From Achromobacter deleyi (lineage in GTDB: Bacteria; Pseudomonadota; Gammaproteobacteria; Burkholderiales; Burkholderiaceae_B): a stretch of 64,000 bases of DNA. A model generated the notes under the pieces. That model ran no database searches. It was not told where the DNA came from and saw only the letters and a list, made by a program, of their open reading frames with translations. The stretch covers positions 4,216,001-4,280,000 of the forward strand of contig NZ_CP065997.1 in NCBI RefSeq assembly GCF_016127315.1, read 5' to 3'. Positions 49,529 to 58,250 of the stretch are shown one piece after another; within the stretch, counting starts at the first letter, position 1; every line of letters starts with the position of its first letter. The position numbers were made by a program, and so were the translations under genes.

Positions 49529-50326
49529 ATGGGAGGGGGCATGCTGAAGTTCACGTCCAAGCTGCGCGAGGGCGTGGACTACTACGCTGCAATGCGGCGT
49601 CAGTTGCCGTATGCCACCTCCGTCGCACTCAATAGAACCGCGGAGGCGGTGCGCCAAGCGCTGTTCCAGAAAACCCTCCAGGTATTTGACCGGCCGACGC
49701 CGTACACCTTGAATGCGCTGCGCGTTGCGCGCGCGACGAAGGGTAACTTGGTCGCGACCATTGCCTACCGCGATGGCGCAGGCAAAGGCACTTCCGCCGA
49801 TCGCTACCTGGCGCCGCAGGTGCTGGGTGGCGGCCGCCGATTCAAGAGGTCGGAACGGGCGCTGCAGCGAGCGGGATTGCCGGCGGGCATGTTCACGGTG
49901 CCGGGGGCAGCTGCCGAGCTTGACGCTTACGGCAACATGTCGCGGGGCCAGATAGTGCGCCTCCTGTCCTACTTCGAGGCGTTCGGGGAGCAAGGTTACC
50001 GGGCGAACGCGACGGCGCGAAGCCGCGCGCGGACTGCCAACGTCGGCACATCCCGCGAAGGCTACCGACGGATCAATGGCGTCCAGTACTTCATATCCCG
50101 GGGTAAGGGCTCAATGAACGGGCAGCGGCGCCAAGTCTTGCCCGCCGGCATCTGGCGCAAGACTGGCACGCATGGGGCCGATGTGGCCCCGGTGCTGCTG
50201 GCAGTCGATGCGCCGCATTACACCCCCCGCTTGCCGTTCTATGAAACCGCGACCGCCGTGTATGGCGATCGCTTCGACGTGGAGTATTCGACCGCTTTGG
50301 ACGCCGCATTGGCGACAGCCCGATGA
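49529..50326 (+). CDS. Phage structural protein upstream of terminase (GpZ-like, tentative)
   Basis: 265 residues from ATG 49529 with GAGGGGG before it; ATG 49541 is possible. The N-terminal part RQLPYATSVALNRTAEAVRQALFQKTLQVFDRPTPYTLNALRV resembles the opening of minor tail protein Z-type (GpZ) families, and RYLAPQVLGGGRRFKRSERAL is a motif seen in phage proteins of this type. Its place before the small terminase is unusual for a tail component. It overlaps the Nu1-like gene by four bases. Confidence 0.5.
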   Translation: MGGGMLKFTSKLREGVDYYAAMRRQLPYATSVALNRTAEAVRQALFQKTLQVFDRPTPYTLNALRVARATKGNLVATIAYRDGAGKGTSADRYLAPQVLGGGRRFKRSERALQRAGLPAGMFTVPGAAAELDAYGNMSRGQIVRLLSYFEAFGEQGYRANATARSRARTANVGTSREGYRRINGVQYFISRGKGSMNGQRRQVLPAGIWRKTGTHGADVAPVLLAVDAPHYTPRLPFYETATAVYGDRFDVEYSTALDAALATAR

Positions 50327-50820
50327 TCGACCTGGAAAAGAAATCTACGCAGGCAAGGTTTGCGCAGCTCGTTGGGGTCACCCAGCCGGTTATCAGCGGC
50401 CTGCTGATGCGCGGTGTTTTGACCAGCGGCGACACCTTGGGCAACTGGCTTTTGGCCTACTGCGGGAACCTGCGGGACGCTGCCGCCGGGCGCAACCGCG
50501 ATCCGGACACGGCCGGCCTGGACCCGACCGAGGAAAAGGCGCGACTGAACGCCGCCCAGGCCGACAAGGTGGAAATGGAGAACGCCGAGCGCCGGGGCGA
50601 GCTGGCGCCGGTCTCGGTGCTGGAGGAGGTCCTGGTGCGCGCGGGGACGAAGGTGGCCGCCACTTTCGACGCCATTCCGGGCGTCCTGAAGCGGCGTTTG
50701 CCGAACCTGACCGACGCGGATTTGACGATTGTGCGCCGGGAACTGGCTAAGGCGCGCAACGCCGTGGCCGCCCTGTCCTTGGAGGATATTGAATCGGAAG
50801 ACGATAACGAGGGTGAATGA
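50323..50820 (+). CDS. Terminase small subunit, Nu1-like
   Basis: 165 residues. N-terminal helix-turn-helix (STQARFAQLVGVTQPVISGLLMRGVL) that would bind cos DNA, then the Nu1-type middle DPTEEKARLNAAQADKVEMENAERRGELAPV and a helical C-terminus for contact with the large subunit. Overlaps the large subunit start by four bases (ATGA). A lambda-type small subunit suggests cos packaging. Confidence 0.85.
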   Translation: MIDLEKKSTQARFAQLVGVTQPVISGLLMRGVLTSGDTLGNWLLAYCGNLRDAAAGRNRDPDTAGLDPTEEKARLNAAQADKVEMENAERRGELAPVSVLEEVLVRAGTKVAATFDAIPGVLKRRLPNLTDADLTIVRRELAKARNAVAALSLEDIESEDDNEGE

Positions 50821-52892
50821 TGCTCGTAGAAGACAACCGCGCGGGAGTTGCACGCGCGCTTCGTCGCGGGCTGGCATCCTTCGGCGCTCCGGAGCCTATG
50901 ACGCTTCGGGAGTGGGCAGAGCGAAATTTCTACCTGTCAGCCGAGTCGTCCTACGTTGAGCAGAACTGGGAGGCCTGGCCGTTCCAGCGTGCGATCCTCG
51001 CATGCATCGGCAGCGATGACCTGACCGAAGTGGATGTCATCAAGTCGGCTCGGGTCGGCTACACGAAGATCGTTCTCGCCGCGGTCGGGTACTTCGCCGA
51101 ACATCGGCGCCGCAATCAGGCGCTGTGGCAGCCGACCGATAGCGCGCGTGACGAGTTCGTCAAGACCGAGCTCGAGCCCATGCTGCGCGATGTCGAGGTC
51201 ATGCATCCGATTTTTCCTACTCGGCTCGCGCGTCACAAGGACAACACGCTGCTGGTGAAGAAGTTTATCGGCAGCGCGCTTCACCTTCGGGGGGGCAGGG
51301 CGGGGGACAACTACCGCCGCCTGTCCGTTAGCGTGGCAATCCTTGATGAGTTCAGTTCGTTCGACTCGAACATCGACGGCGAGGGTGATCCAGGTCAACT
51401 GGCTGCCAAACGTCTGGAGGGGGCCACGTTCCCCAAAATGGTGATCGGCTCGACCCCCAAGCTGAAAGAGACATGCCTCATGGAAAAGCGGGCGGCCGGC
51501 GCAGATGCACGGTATGACTACCATATCCGTTGCCCGCACTGCGATGAGCACCACGCAATCACATGGGGCGGAAAGGACGAGCCTCACGGCTTCAAATGGC
51601 TGAACGATGACCCCGATACGGTGCGACACCTCTGCCCGCACTGCGGGACCCTGATCGCCCAGGGCGAGTATCTTGCAGCATCCGAGGATGGGTTTTGGCA
51701 CGGTTCCGACGGAACCACCATCGACCGTGATGGGGTATTCCGCAATGCGGCCGGAGAGGTGGTCCCCGCGCACAAGCGGGTCGCATTCCACGTCTGGACT
51801 GGATACAGTCCGATGGTCAGCTGGTCCAAGATCGTCCGCGAGTTCCTGGACGCCTACGCAAAGGCCGAGCAGGGCGACGATGAGCCGCTGAAGACCTTCT
51901 GGAACACCACGCTGGGCCAGGCTTGGGAAGGTGAGATCGAGAAGATCGAGGCCGATGAGTTGAAACGTCGGGCTGAGATTGAGGCGTACAGCTTGCCTGG
52001 CCAGGCCGAGAACGTGGTGCCCATGGGCTGCACTTTGCTACTTGCTGGGTGCGACACCCAAGGCAACCGCGTCGAGGTGGCGGTTTGGGGCTTCGGCCGT
52101 GGATGCGAAATGTGGACCGTCGACCACCAGATCTTTCACGGGAATCCGGCGGAGGACGAGGTTTGGAACAGCGTGGCGGAATACCTGTTCGAGCGTCGGT
52201 TCCAGCATGAGGGCGGCCAGCAGATGAGCATTTACGCCACCGCGATCGACTCGGGTGGCCACTATTCAAACGCCGTGTACGACTTCGCGCGCCGCAACAA
52301 GGCGCGGCGTGTGTATGCGGTGCGTGGGCGGCCATTCGGAGAGAAGGCCATCAAGGATGGCGCGGGACAAGTCGATATCGACTGGCGTGGCAAGCGCGTG
52401 AAAAAGGGTGTGATTCTGTGGCACGTGGGCACCAATCGAGCGAAAGATCTGCTCCATAGTCGGCTGGCGATTGAGTCTCCTGGGCCTGGATACGTTCACC
52501 TCTCTGCGGACCTCTCTGACGAATGGTTCCGCCAGTTCTCCGGTGAAGTGCGGGTCGCCCGAAAGACTGCGACGGGTGTTCGCACCCTCTGGACGGCGAT
52601 TCGCAAGCGTGTGGAGACCTGGGACTGCGCGGTGTATGCCCTGTGGGTAGCGGAACACTTAGGGCTGACACGCAAGACGGAAGCGTGGTGGGACGCGATG
52701 GCGGCCAAGTTGGACGCCATGCCGCCGCCTGCGGATTCGGTGGAAGCGGATGACGCTCCAGTCCCGGACTCCAGCGGCAAGGTGCTTCCTCAGGCAGCTC
52801 GAGGCGAGGCGACGGTGGCTAAATCCCGCACGCCGCCCCGGCCCGCCCGTCGCCGCTCATCTTCCTCCAGCTATTTAAAAGCCCGCAGGTAG
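50817..52892 (+). CDS. Terminase large subunit, GpA family
   Basis: 691 residues (ATG 50817 or 50820). N-terminal ATPase: the adenine/Walker-type region VDVIKSARVGYTKIVLAAVGY has the deviant Walker A of GpA, and VSVAILDEFSSF is the Walker B with catalytic acid. A zinc-like pair CPHCDEHH...CPHCG lies in the middle, and the C-terminal nuclease domain has LLLAGCDTQGNRVEVAVWGF and AIDSGGHYSNAVYDFAR with the metal-binding Asp residues. It cuts and translocates DNA into the prohead. Confidence 0.95.
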   Translation: MMLVEDNRAGVARALRRGLASFGAPEPMTLREWAERNFYLSAESSYVEQNWEAWPFQRAILACIGSDDLTEVDVIKSARVGYTKIVLAAVGYFAEHRRRNQALWQPTDSARDEFVKTELEPMLRDVEVMHPIFPTRLARHKDNTLLVKKFIGSALHLRGGRAGDNYRRLSVSVAILDEFSSFDSNIDGEGDPGQLAAKRLEGATFPKMVIGSTPKLKETCLMEKRAAGADARYDYHIRCPHCDEHHAITWGGKDEPHGFKWLNDDPDTVRHLCPHCGTLIAQGEYLAASEDGFWHGSDGTTIDRDGVFRNAAGEVVPAHKRVAFHVWTGYSPMVSWSKIVREFLDAYAKAEQGDDEPLKTFWNTTLGQAWEGEIEKIEADELKRRAEIEAYSLPGQAENVVPMGCTLLLAGCDTQGNRVEVAVWGFGRGCEMWTVDHQIFHGNPAEDEVWNSVAEYLFERRFQHEGGQQMSIYATAIDSGGHYSNAVYDFARRNKARRVYAVRGRPFGEKAIKDGAGQVDIDWRGKRVKKGVILWHVGTNRAKDLLHSRLAIESPGPGYVHLSADLSDEWFRQFSGEVRVARKTATGVRTLWTAIRKRVETWDCAVYALWVAEHLGLTRKTEAWWDAMAAKLDAMPPPADSVEADDAPVPDSSGKVLPQAARGEATVAKSRTPPRPARRRSSSSSYLKARR

Positions 52893-52938
52893 CGCGTGCG
52901 GCGGGTATTACCAACGGCTATAGAACAGGGCGACAGAA

Positions 52939-53145
52939 ATGGCGTACACCCCGGCCGACCTCGAGAAGCTGGACCGTGCGATTGCGGGCAGCCAGCTTGA
53001 GGTCCAGTACGACGGCAAGCGCGTGCGCTTTCGCAGCATCGACGAGCTCATGCGAGCGCGAGCGCACGTATCCGCAGAAATCAACAAGGGCAAGCGGCGC
53101 CCGCGGCAGTTTCGACTGCGCAACGCTGGAAAGGGAATTCGATGA
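52939..53145 (+). CDS. Head-tail joining protein gpW
   Basis: 68 residues, the size of lambda gpW. MAYTPADLEKLDRAIAGSQLEVQYDGKRVRFRSIDELMRAR is the gpW fold (two helices and a hairpin). It joins the filled head to the tail below the portal. It overlaps the portal gene as ATGA, as in lambda. Confidence 0.9.
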   Translation: MAYTPADLEKLDRAIAGSQLEVQYDGKRVRFRSIDELMRARAHVSAEINKGKRRPRQFRLRNAGKGIR

Positions 53146-54641
53146 GCTATGCCACGCACCGCCGCTCCGGCCTTCTGGTGCCTCGGCGTCTGAATGCGCA
53201 GATGAGTTCCAGCTATGAGAGCGGCAGCGCGACCGGCAGCCGTGCGAAGAACTGGAACCCCTCTGCGGCCGGCCCGAACGCGGCCGCAACGCAAGGGCTC
53301 GCCCTACAGCGCCGACGGTCCAGGGACGCGGTTCGAAACGATCCGTGGGCCTCGGCCGCCGAGCGCAAGTGGGACAGCAATGCGATCGGAACTGGCATTC
53401 AGCCGTACCCCCAGCACCCCGACAAGGCCGTGCGCAAACTATTGAAGGAACTGTGGGCCGACTGGTGTGTCGAGGCCGATGCAGACGGGCGTCTGGATTT
53501 CTACGGGATGCAGTCGCTGGCGGATCGGTCCATCTTCACAGCGGGGGAAGTCTTCGTTCGCCTTCGTCGGCGCCGCCCCTCCGATGGTCTGGTCGTCCCC
53601 CTGCAGCTCCAGTTGATCGAAGGCGACCAGGTGCCGGTGGAGCGCACCTACGCGCTGCCCAACGGCGGTGAGGTGGTGAACGGCATTGAGTTCGATGCTA
53701 TCGGCCGCAGGACAGCGGTTCATATGTGGAGGCGTCACCCGGGCGAATTCGGGCGATCCAGCCCGGCGCAGGAGATCGTGTCGGTGCCGGCCGACCAGGT
53801 CATCCATGCTTTCCAGATGGAGCGTCCTGGCCAAGTCCGTGGGGTGCCCGCCCTCGCAACCGTATTGCTGCGCCTGAAGTCGATCGACAACTTGGACGAC
53901 GCGGTGATGTATCGCCAGGAAGTCTCCAACCTGTTCGCCGGCTTTATCACGAAGCCGGATCCCGACGAGGATCCCACAAACCCGCTCACCGGGGGGCAAG
54001 ACGACTATGTCGAGGATGACGACGGTATTCCCCTAGTGTCCATGGAGCCCGGCACGATGCAGGAACTGGCTCCGGGCGAGGAGGTGACGTTTTCGACGCC
54101 TCCCGGTGCCGACAACAACTATGAGAGCTTCATGCGCCATCAGCTGATGGCGGCGTTTGCCTCGGTCGGCATTCCGTATGAGCTGGCAACTGGTGATCTG
54201 CGGAACATCAGCGATCGAGCGTTGCGGGTGTTGGTGAATGAATTCCACCGCCTGATGGAGCAGTACCAATGGCATTGCCTCATTCATCAGATCTGCCGTC
54301 CAGTGTGGGCGGCCTGGATCGACGCTTTGGCGTTGGCTGGAACTATCCCGATGCCGGACTACCACCGGCGCCGCCGAGAATGGCTGCGTGTCCTCTGGGT
54401 GCCGCAGGGTTGGCCGTACTTCCACCCGGTGCAGGACATCGAGGCCAAGCAAAAGCAAGTGCGATCCGGCTTTACAAGCCGCTCTGCAGTGATCCTGGCC
54501 CAGGGCGATGACCCTGACCAAGTGGCTGCGGATATCGCGGCGGATAACGCTGCGGCGGATGCTGGGGGGGCGGTGTTTGACAGCGACCCGCGACGGTCGA
54601 CGGCGGCGGGCAAGGCTATCCCGCAGAGCGACGTGGAATAG
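53142..54641 (+). CDS. Phage portal protein, lambda family
   Basis: 499 residues. Lambda gpB-type portal: RSRDAVRNDPWASAAERKWDSNAIGTGIQ near the N-terminus, LIEGDQVPVERTY, and RPGQVRGVPALATVLLRLKSIDNLDDAVMYRQEVSNLFAGFI in the stem/clip region. Forms the dodecameric DNA channel at one vertex. An acidic loop DDYVEDDDGIP lies before the C-terminal wing. Length is close to lambda gpB (533). Confidence 0.93.
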   Translation: MSYATHRRSGLLVPRRLNAQMSSSYESGSATGSRAKNWNPSAAGPNAAATQGLALQRRRSRDAVRNDPWASAAERKWDSNAIGTGIQPYPQHPDKAVRKLLKELWADWCVEADADGRLDFYGMQSLADRSIFTAGEVFVRLRRRRPSDGLVVPLQLQLIEGDQVPVERTYALPNGGEVVNGIEFDAIGRRTAVHMWRRHPGEFGRSSPAQEIVSVPADQVIHAFQMERPGQVRGVPALATVLLRLKSIDNLDDAVMYRQEVSNLFAGFITKPDPDEDPTNPLTGGQDDYVEDDDGIPLVSMEPGTMQELAPGEEVTFSTPPGADNNYESFMRHQLMAAFASVGIPYELATGDLRNISDRALRVLVNEFHRLMEQYQWHCLIHQICRPVWAAWIDALALAGTIPMPDYHRRRREWLRVLWVPQGWPYFHPVQDIEAKQKQVRSGFTSRSAVILAQGDDPDQVAADIAADNAAADAGGAVFDSDPRRSTAAGKAIPQSDVE

Positions 54642-54669
54642 CCGCAACAACTATAGATATGGAGCCATC

Positions 54670-55797
54670 ATGGCAAAGAAGCTCTGGTACACGATCACCG
54701 CTAAGGCGCAGGCCGATAAGCCGCTGGTCGAGATCCGCATTTATGACGAAATCAGCTTCTGGGGAACCACGGCAGCAGCCTTCGTGGCCGAACTGGATGC
54801 AGCTGCAGCGGGGGGCGCCGACATCCTGGTGTCGCTCAATAGCCCCGGAGGTGACGTTTTCGACGCGCTGACGATCTACAACGCGCTCCGGCGTTACGCT
54901 GGACGCGTGACGACCCGCGTTGATGGCGTCGCAGCGTCGGCGGCTTCACTGATCGCGATGGCTGGTGATCAGCTGATCATGCCCGACAACGCCCAGCTGA
55001 TGATCCACAACGCCTGGACCCTGGCTGGCGGCACGGCCGAGGACCTTCGCGCGATGGCGGACATGATGGACAGGATCCGCGATGGCGTCGTCGCGGCCTA
55101 CAGTCGCAAGAGCGGCCTGGCGGCGGACAAAATCGTGGAAATGATGGATTCGACCACGTGGATGTCCGCGATGGAGGCTCAGGCGCTGGGTTTCTGCGAT
55201 CTCATCGAAGACCCTGTCCGTCTCCAGATGTCGTCCGAGCTGGCCGTCGAGGTGCTTCGCAAGCACAAGAACCTGCCGGCCGAGGTGGCTGCGATGCTCG
55301 ACCAGCAGGACGCCGCAACTCCGTCGCCTGCTCCTGAGCCGGTTGCTGTCCCGCCCGAGCCGGCTGCGAATCCACCGGGAGCCGCGCCGACGGCACCGGC
55401 CACGCAGCCGCAGGCGAATGCGACCCAGCCCACCGCCGTGGTCGCGCATGTCTACGCCGCCTGCCGCACTGCCGGTGTGGCACACCTTTCGGAGGGGGTT
55501 CTCCTCTCATCCGGGCTCACCAGCATAGAGCAGGCGGACGCGCGGATCGCGCAGGCGGCGGAAATTGCCGGGGTGTGCCTTGCAGCCAAGATGGCCGACA
55601 AGGCGGCAGAGTTTGTCGCTGCGGGTCTTTCGGTTGACCAGGCCCGCGCGAGGCTGTTCGACGCCGTGACCGCAGCGTCTGGTATCGCCATCGACAACAC
55701 CCAACGGCCCGATGCTACGCCGGCTAAAGCCGTGCCGACCCTCTCGATTACCAACTTCTACGAGGCTCGTGCTGCGGCACGCCGCCGCGCGTCCTAA
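54670..55797 (+). CDS. ClpP-like head maturation protease with scaffold tail
   Basis: 375 residues from ATG 54670. S14/ClpP fold: VSLNSPGGDVFDALTIYNAL, nucleophile Ser in DGVAASAASLIAMAG and the catalytic His in QLMIHNAWT; the acidic partner probably lies in the TWMSAMEAQALGFCDLIE region. After about 225 residues a Pro/Ala-rich linker (PAPEPVAVPPEPAANPP) leads to a helical C-terminal part, as in lambda C/Nu3 where protease and scaffold share a frame. A separate internal scaffold start was not pinned down. Confidence 0.92.
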   Translation: MAKKLWYTITAKAQADKPLVEIRIYDEISFWGTTAAAFVAELDAAAAGGADILVSLNSPGGDVFDALTIYNALRRYAGRVTTRVDGVAASAASLIAMAGDQLIMPDNAQLMIHNAWTLAGGTAEDLRAMADMMDRIRDGVVAAYSRKSGLAADKIVEMMDSTTWMSAMEAQALGFCDLIEDPVRLQMSSELAVEVLRKHKNLPAEVAAMLDQQDAATPSPAPEPVAVPPEPAANPPGAAPTAPATQPQANATQPTAVVAHVYAACRTAGVAHLSEGVLLSSGLTSIEQADARIAQAAEIAGVCLAAKMADKAAEFVAAGLSVDQARARLFDAVTAASGIAIDNTQRPDATPAKAVPTLSITNFYEARAAARRRAS

Positions 55798-55824
55798 GCA
55801 GCACTTACTCATCCTGGAGAAAGC

Positions 55825-56175
55825 ATGAACATCCTGCACGAAAAAGCCCGTACCGCCGAATTCCTCTTGTCCGAGGGCGCTGGCGAGATCTCCCGCGAGA
55901 AAATCACCCTGGCCGCCACGGCGACCGGCTACCCGTCCGGCCAGGTCCTGGGGCAGATCACCGCAACCAAACAATACGCGGCGTACAACCCCGCCGGCAC
56001 CGATGGCACGGAAAAAGCTGCTGCGGTTCTGTACGGCGCCGCCGACATCTCGACGGATCCCCAGCCGGCGACCGCCATCGTCCGGCTGGCTGAGGTCGCG
56101 GTCTGGTCCCTGACCGGGCTGGACCCCGAAGCCCGGGCCGACTTCGCGCCCAATTTCCTCGTCGTGCGCGACTAA
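55825..56175 (+). CDS. Head decoration protein, gpD family
   Basis: 116 residues. EKARTAEFLLSEGAGEISREKITLAATATGYPSGQVLGQIT... and AAAVLYGAADIS are typical of the lambda gpD head-stabilising family. It is preceded by GGAGA. It trimerises on the expanded capsid and stabilises it against DNA pressure. A strong hairpin separates it from the major capsid gene. Confidence 0.88.
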   Translation: MNILHEKARTAEFLLSEGAGEISREKITLAATATGYPSGQVLGQITATKQYAAYNPAGTDGTEKAAAVLYGAADISTDPQPATAIVRLAEVAVWSLTGLDPEARADFAPNFLVVRD

Positions 56176-56210
56176 CTCGCGACTGCGGCACCCCGTTCAA
56201 GGACCAACGC

Positions 56211-56233
56211 ATGGCCCGCCTTAGGCGGGCCAT
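56211..56233. terminator. Strong hairpin between gpD and gpE genes
   Basis: ATGGCCCGCC/GGCGGGCCAT, 10-bp perfect stem with a TTA loop, followed by only a short T-run (TCATTTTC). It may act as a partial terminator or RNA-stabilising element within the head operon. Confidence 0.55.
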
Positions 56234-56256
56234 AGTCATTTTCAGGAGCCTAAAAC

Positions 56257-57261
56257 ATGGCACACATCGATATCTTCCGCGATAACGCGTTCTCCCTGGC
56301 GTCCTTGACGGCCGCCCTCAACGTGCAGCCCGAAGGCCAGGCCGTACCCACCACGTTGGACAGCATGTTCGACGAAGACGGCGTTTCGACGCTGACGGTC
56401 TCGATCGAGCGCGAAAACGGCAAGCTCGCCCTGGTGGCCGATTCGCCCCGCGGCTCGCCCGGCCAGACCAGCGAAAAAGACCGGCGCGACCTGATCCCGT
56501 TCAACACGCTGCACCTGCCGCTGCGCGACACGATCTACGCCGACGAGATCCAAGGCGTGCGCGCCTTCGGGACCGAGAGCGAGCTGGAAGTGATGCAGAG
56601 CATCGTCAACAAGCGCACCGTGAAGCTGCGCGCGCGTATCAACGCCACACTCGCCTACCATCGTCTGGGCGCCGTCACCGGAAAGATCTTCGACGCCGAC
56701 GGCGAGCGCGTGCTGCTGGATCTGTACCAGCGCTTCGGCTACACGCAGAAGACGGTGAACCTGGGTCTGGGTACGGCCAGCACCAAGGTGCGCCAGAAGG
56801 TACTGGACGCCAAGCGCCTGGCCGAAGACGCGCTGGCCGGTTCCGTCCAGATCAAGGGCTGGCTCGGCATCATGGGGCGCGGCCTGTATGACGCGTTCAC
56901 GGGCCACGATTCCGTCGAGAAGGCATTCGACCGCTGGAAGGACGGCGAATTCCTGCGCGCCGATATGCGCAAGGGGTTCATCTTCGAAGACGTCGAGTGG
57001 AAGGAGTACTACGGCAAAGTGGGCGCCGTGACCTTCCTCGATCCGACCGAGGGCTACCTGGTGCCGATCGTTACCGAAGATCTGTTCCAGACCCGCTTCG
57101 CGCCGGCCAACCACATCGACGTGGTCAACACCCCGGGCCTGCCGTTCTACGCCTCGCAGGAGGTTCTCCAGCACGGCATGGGCGTCGACCTCAAGGTGCA
57201 GTCCAATCCGCTGACGATCAACACGCGGCCGAACGCCGTCATCCGGCTCAAGGCGTCGTAA
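56257..57261 (+). CDS. Major capsid protein, gpE family
   Basis: 334 residues, near lambda gpE (341). MAHIDIFRDNAFSLASLTAALN at the start, LVADSPRGSPG and LPLRDTIYADEIQGVRAFGTESELEVMQSIVNKR belong to the phage major capsid E family (HK97 fold). No N-terminal scaffold domain, consistent with the separate protease/scaffold gene upstream. AGGAG precedes the start. Confidence 0.95.
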   Translation: MAHIDIFRDNAFSLASLTAALNVQPEGQAVPTTLDSMFDEDGVSTLTVSIERENGKLALVADSPRGSPGQTSEKDRRDLIPFNTLHLPLRDTIYADEIQGVRAFGTESELEVMQSIVNKRTVKLRARINATLAYHRLGAVTGKIFDADGERVLLDLYQRFGYTQKTVNLGLGTASTKVRQKVLDAKRLAEDALAGSVQIKGWLGIMGRGLYDAFTGHDSVEKAFDRWKDGEFLRADMRKGFIFEDVEWKEYYGKVGAVTFLDPTEGYLVPIVTEDLFQTRFAPANHIDVVNTPGLPFYASQEVLQHGMGVDLKVQSNPLTINTRPNAVIRLKAS

Positions 57262-57266
57262 TCGCC

Positions 57267-57569
57267 ATGTGGGACAACGCGATTTTCGATGAAGCGTTCG
57301 ACCAGGCAGGGATGCGCGAGCTTGCCAGCCTGGTCGGCGTTGTCCCTGCCGTCGATTTCATGGTCCGGTTTGACCGTCCCGACGTTATCGACGAGGCGAC
57401 CATGGTTCATTCGACCGACTACGAAATCGAATTTACGACGTCGGCCGCGCCGGGCCTGAAGTACCACAGTCTGCTCGATATCGGTGGCAAGCGCTATCGG
57501 GTCCGGCAGGAGCCGACGGTGCGCGGAGACGGGCATTGGACCCGTGCATTGTTGGAGTTTCTGCCATGA
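57267..57569 (+). CDS. Head-tail joining protein, FII-like
   Basis: 100 residues from ATG 57267. MWDNAIFDEAFDQAG at the start and ATMVHSTDYEIEFTTSAAPGLKYHSLLDIGGKRYRVRQEPTVRGDG correspond to the small beta-barrel head-tail attachment proteins (lambda gpFII type). It follows the capsid gene by five bases and overlaps the next gene by four. Confidence 0.65.
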   Translation: MWDNAIFDEAFDQAGMRELASLVGVVPAVDFMVRFDRPDVIDEATMVHSTDYEIEFTTSAAPGLKYHSLLDIGGKRYRVRQEPTVRGDGHWTRALLEFLP

Positions 57570-57988
57570 CATCCCTGGCGCAACAGTACGTGCTGGACCT
57601 TCGCTTGGCCCTCGCGGGGGCGCCCGGTGGATTTCCGGCAGCCGTTGAGGCTTCCCCCATGCGCGCGATCTCGCGTGAGGACCCGAAAGTGGTCTCCGTG
57701 CAGCTGGGGGCTGAGTCGATCCAGGAGCTTTTGCCGCCGCGTGCCACTCGGGTGCGAGAAGTCCATCTGATCGTTCACACGTGCGGCGACGATCACCTTC
57801 AGCTGGCCGAGGAGGTGTTCGAAGCGGCGCAGCCGATCGTGATGGGGTATTCCGGACCCAACATGGTGTCGATTGTGGAATTCGGCACGGACGAGCCCAA
57901 GTATGCCAATGGCGATCTTCGCCGACAGGTGGTCACCAAGCGCTACCGCATCACCTATCAGACCGATGAGCATTCCCTGGGCGCCTGA
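57566..57988 (+). CDS. Tail-terminator-like minor tail protein
   Basis: 140 residues from ATG 57566, overlapping the previous stop as ATGA. The order (after FII-like, before tail tube) and size match lambda Z/U-region proteins. Sequence features: VREVHLIVHTCGDDHLQLAEEVFEAAQPIVM, VSIVEFGTDEPKYANGDL and the final QVVTKRYRITYQTDEHSLG, a mixed alpha/beta pattern like gpU-type tail terminators. Assignment is positional with partial pattern support. Confidence 0.5.
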   Translation: MTSLAQQYVLDLRLALAGAPGGFPAAVEASPMRAISREDPKVVSVQLGAESIQELLPPRATRVREVHLIVHTCGDDHLQLAEEVFEAAQPIVMGYSGPNMVSIVEFGTDEPKYANGDLRRQVVTKRYRITYQTDEHSLGA

Positions 57989-58014
57989 CGCTCAGGCACC
58001 CGAAGGAGAGCAGC

Positions 58015-58218
58015 ATGTCCGCAACGAAACCGACCAGCATTCCGGCGGGTCGCGTCGATACCGAGCCAGCCGGCGCGTCTTCCGAAGCGATCAACCCAGC
58101 GGCATCGGGACCTGACAAGTTCCACGGCCAGGGCGGCAGCTACCTCCGCGATCCTGCCACTGGCGAGCGCGTGCTTGTTGAGCGGACGTCGCCGTGCGAC
58201 TGCGGTAGCACCGCCTAA
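58015..58218 (+). CDS. Small hypothetical tail-region protein
   Basis: 67 residues with AAGGAG upstream of ATG 58015. Largely disordered N-terminus (Ala/Ser/Pro-rich) and a C-terminal FHGQGGSYLRDPATGERVLVERTSP ending in CDCGSTA. Occurs between the tail terminator and tail tube genes. No recognised family; could be a minor virion component. Confidence 0.55.
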   Translation: MSATKPTSIPAGRVDTEPAGASSEAINPAASGPDKFHGQGGSYLRDPATGERVLVERTSPCDCGSTA

Positions 58219-58250
58219 TCCCCCGAATCAAGACATTTACGGAGCCAAGA

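Noticed and set aside
54508..54669. N-terminal extension of the ClpP-like protease
   Set aside because: It overlaps the end of the portal gene in another frame and is Arg-rich; ATG 54670 has GGAG upstream and a normal protease start.
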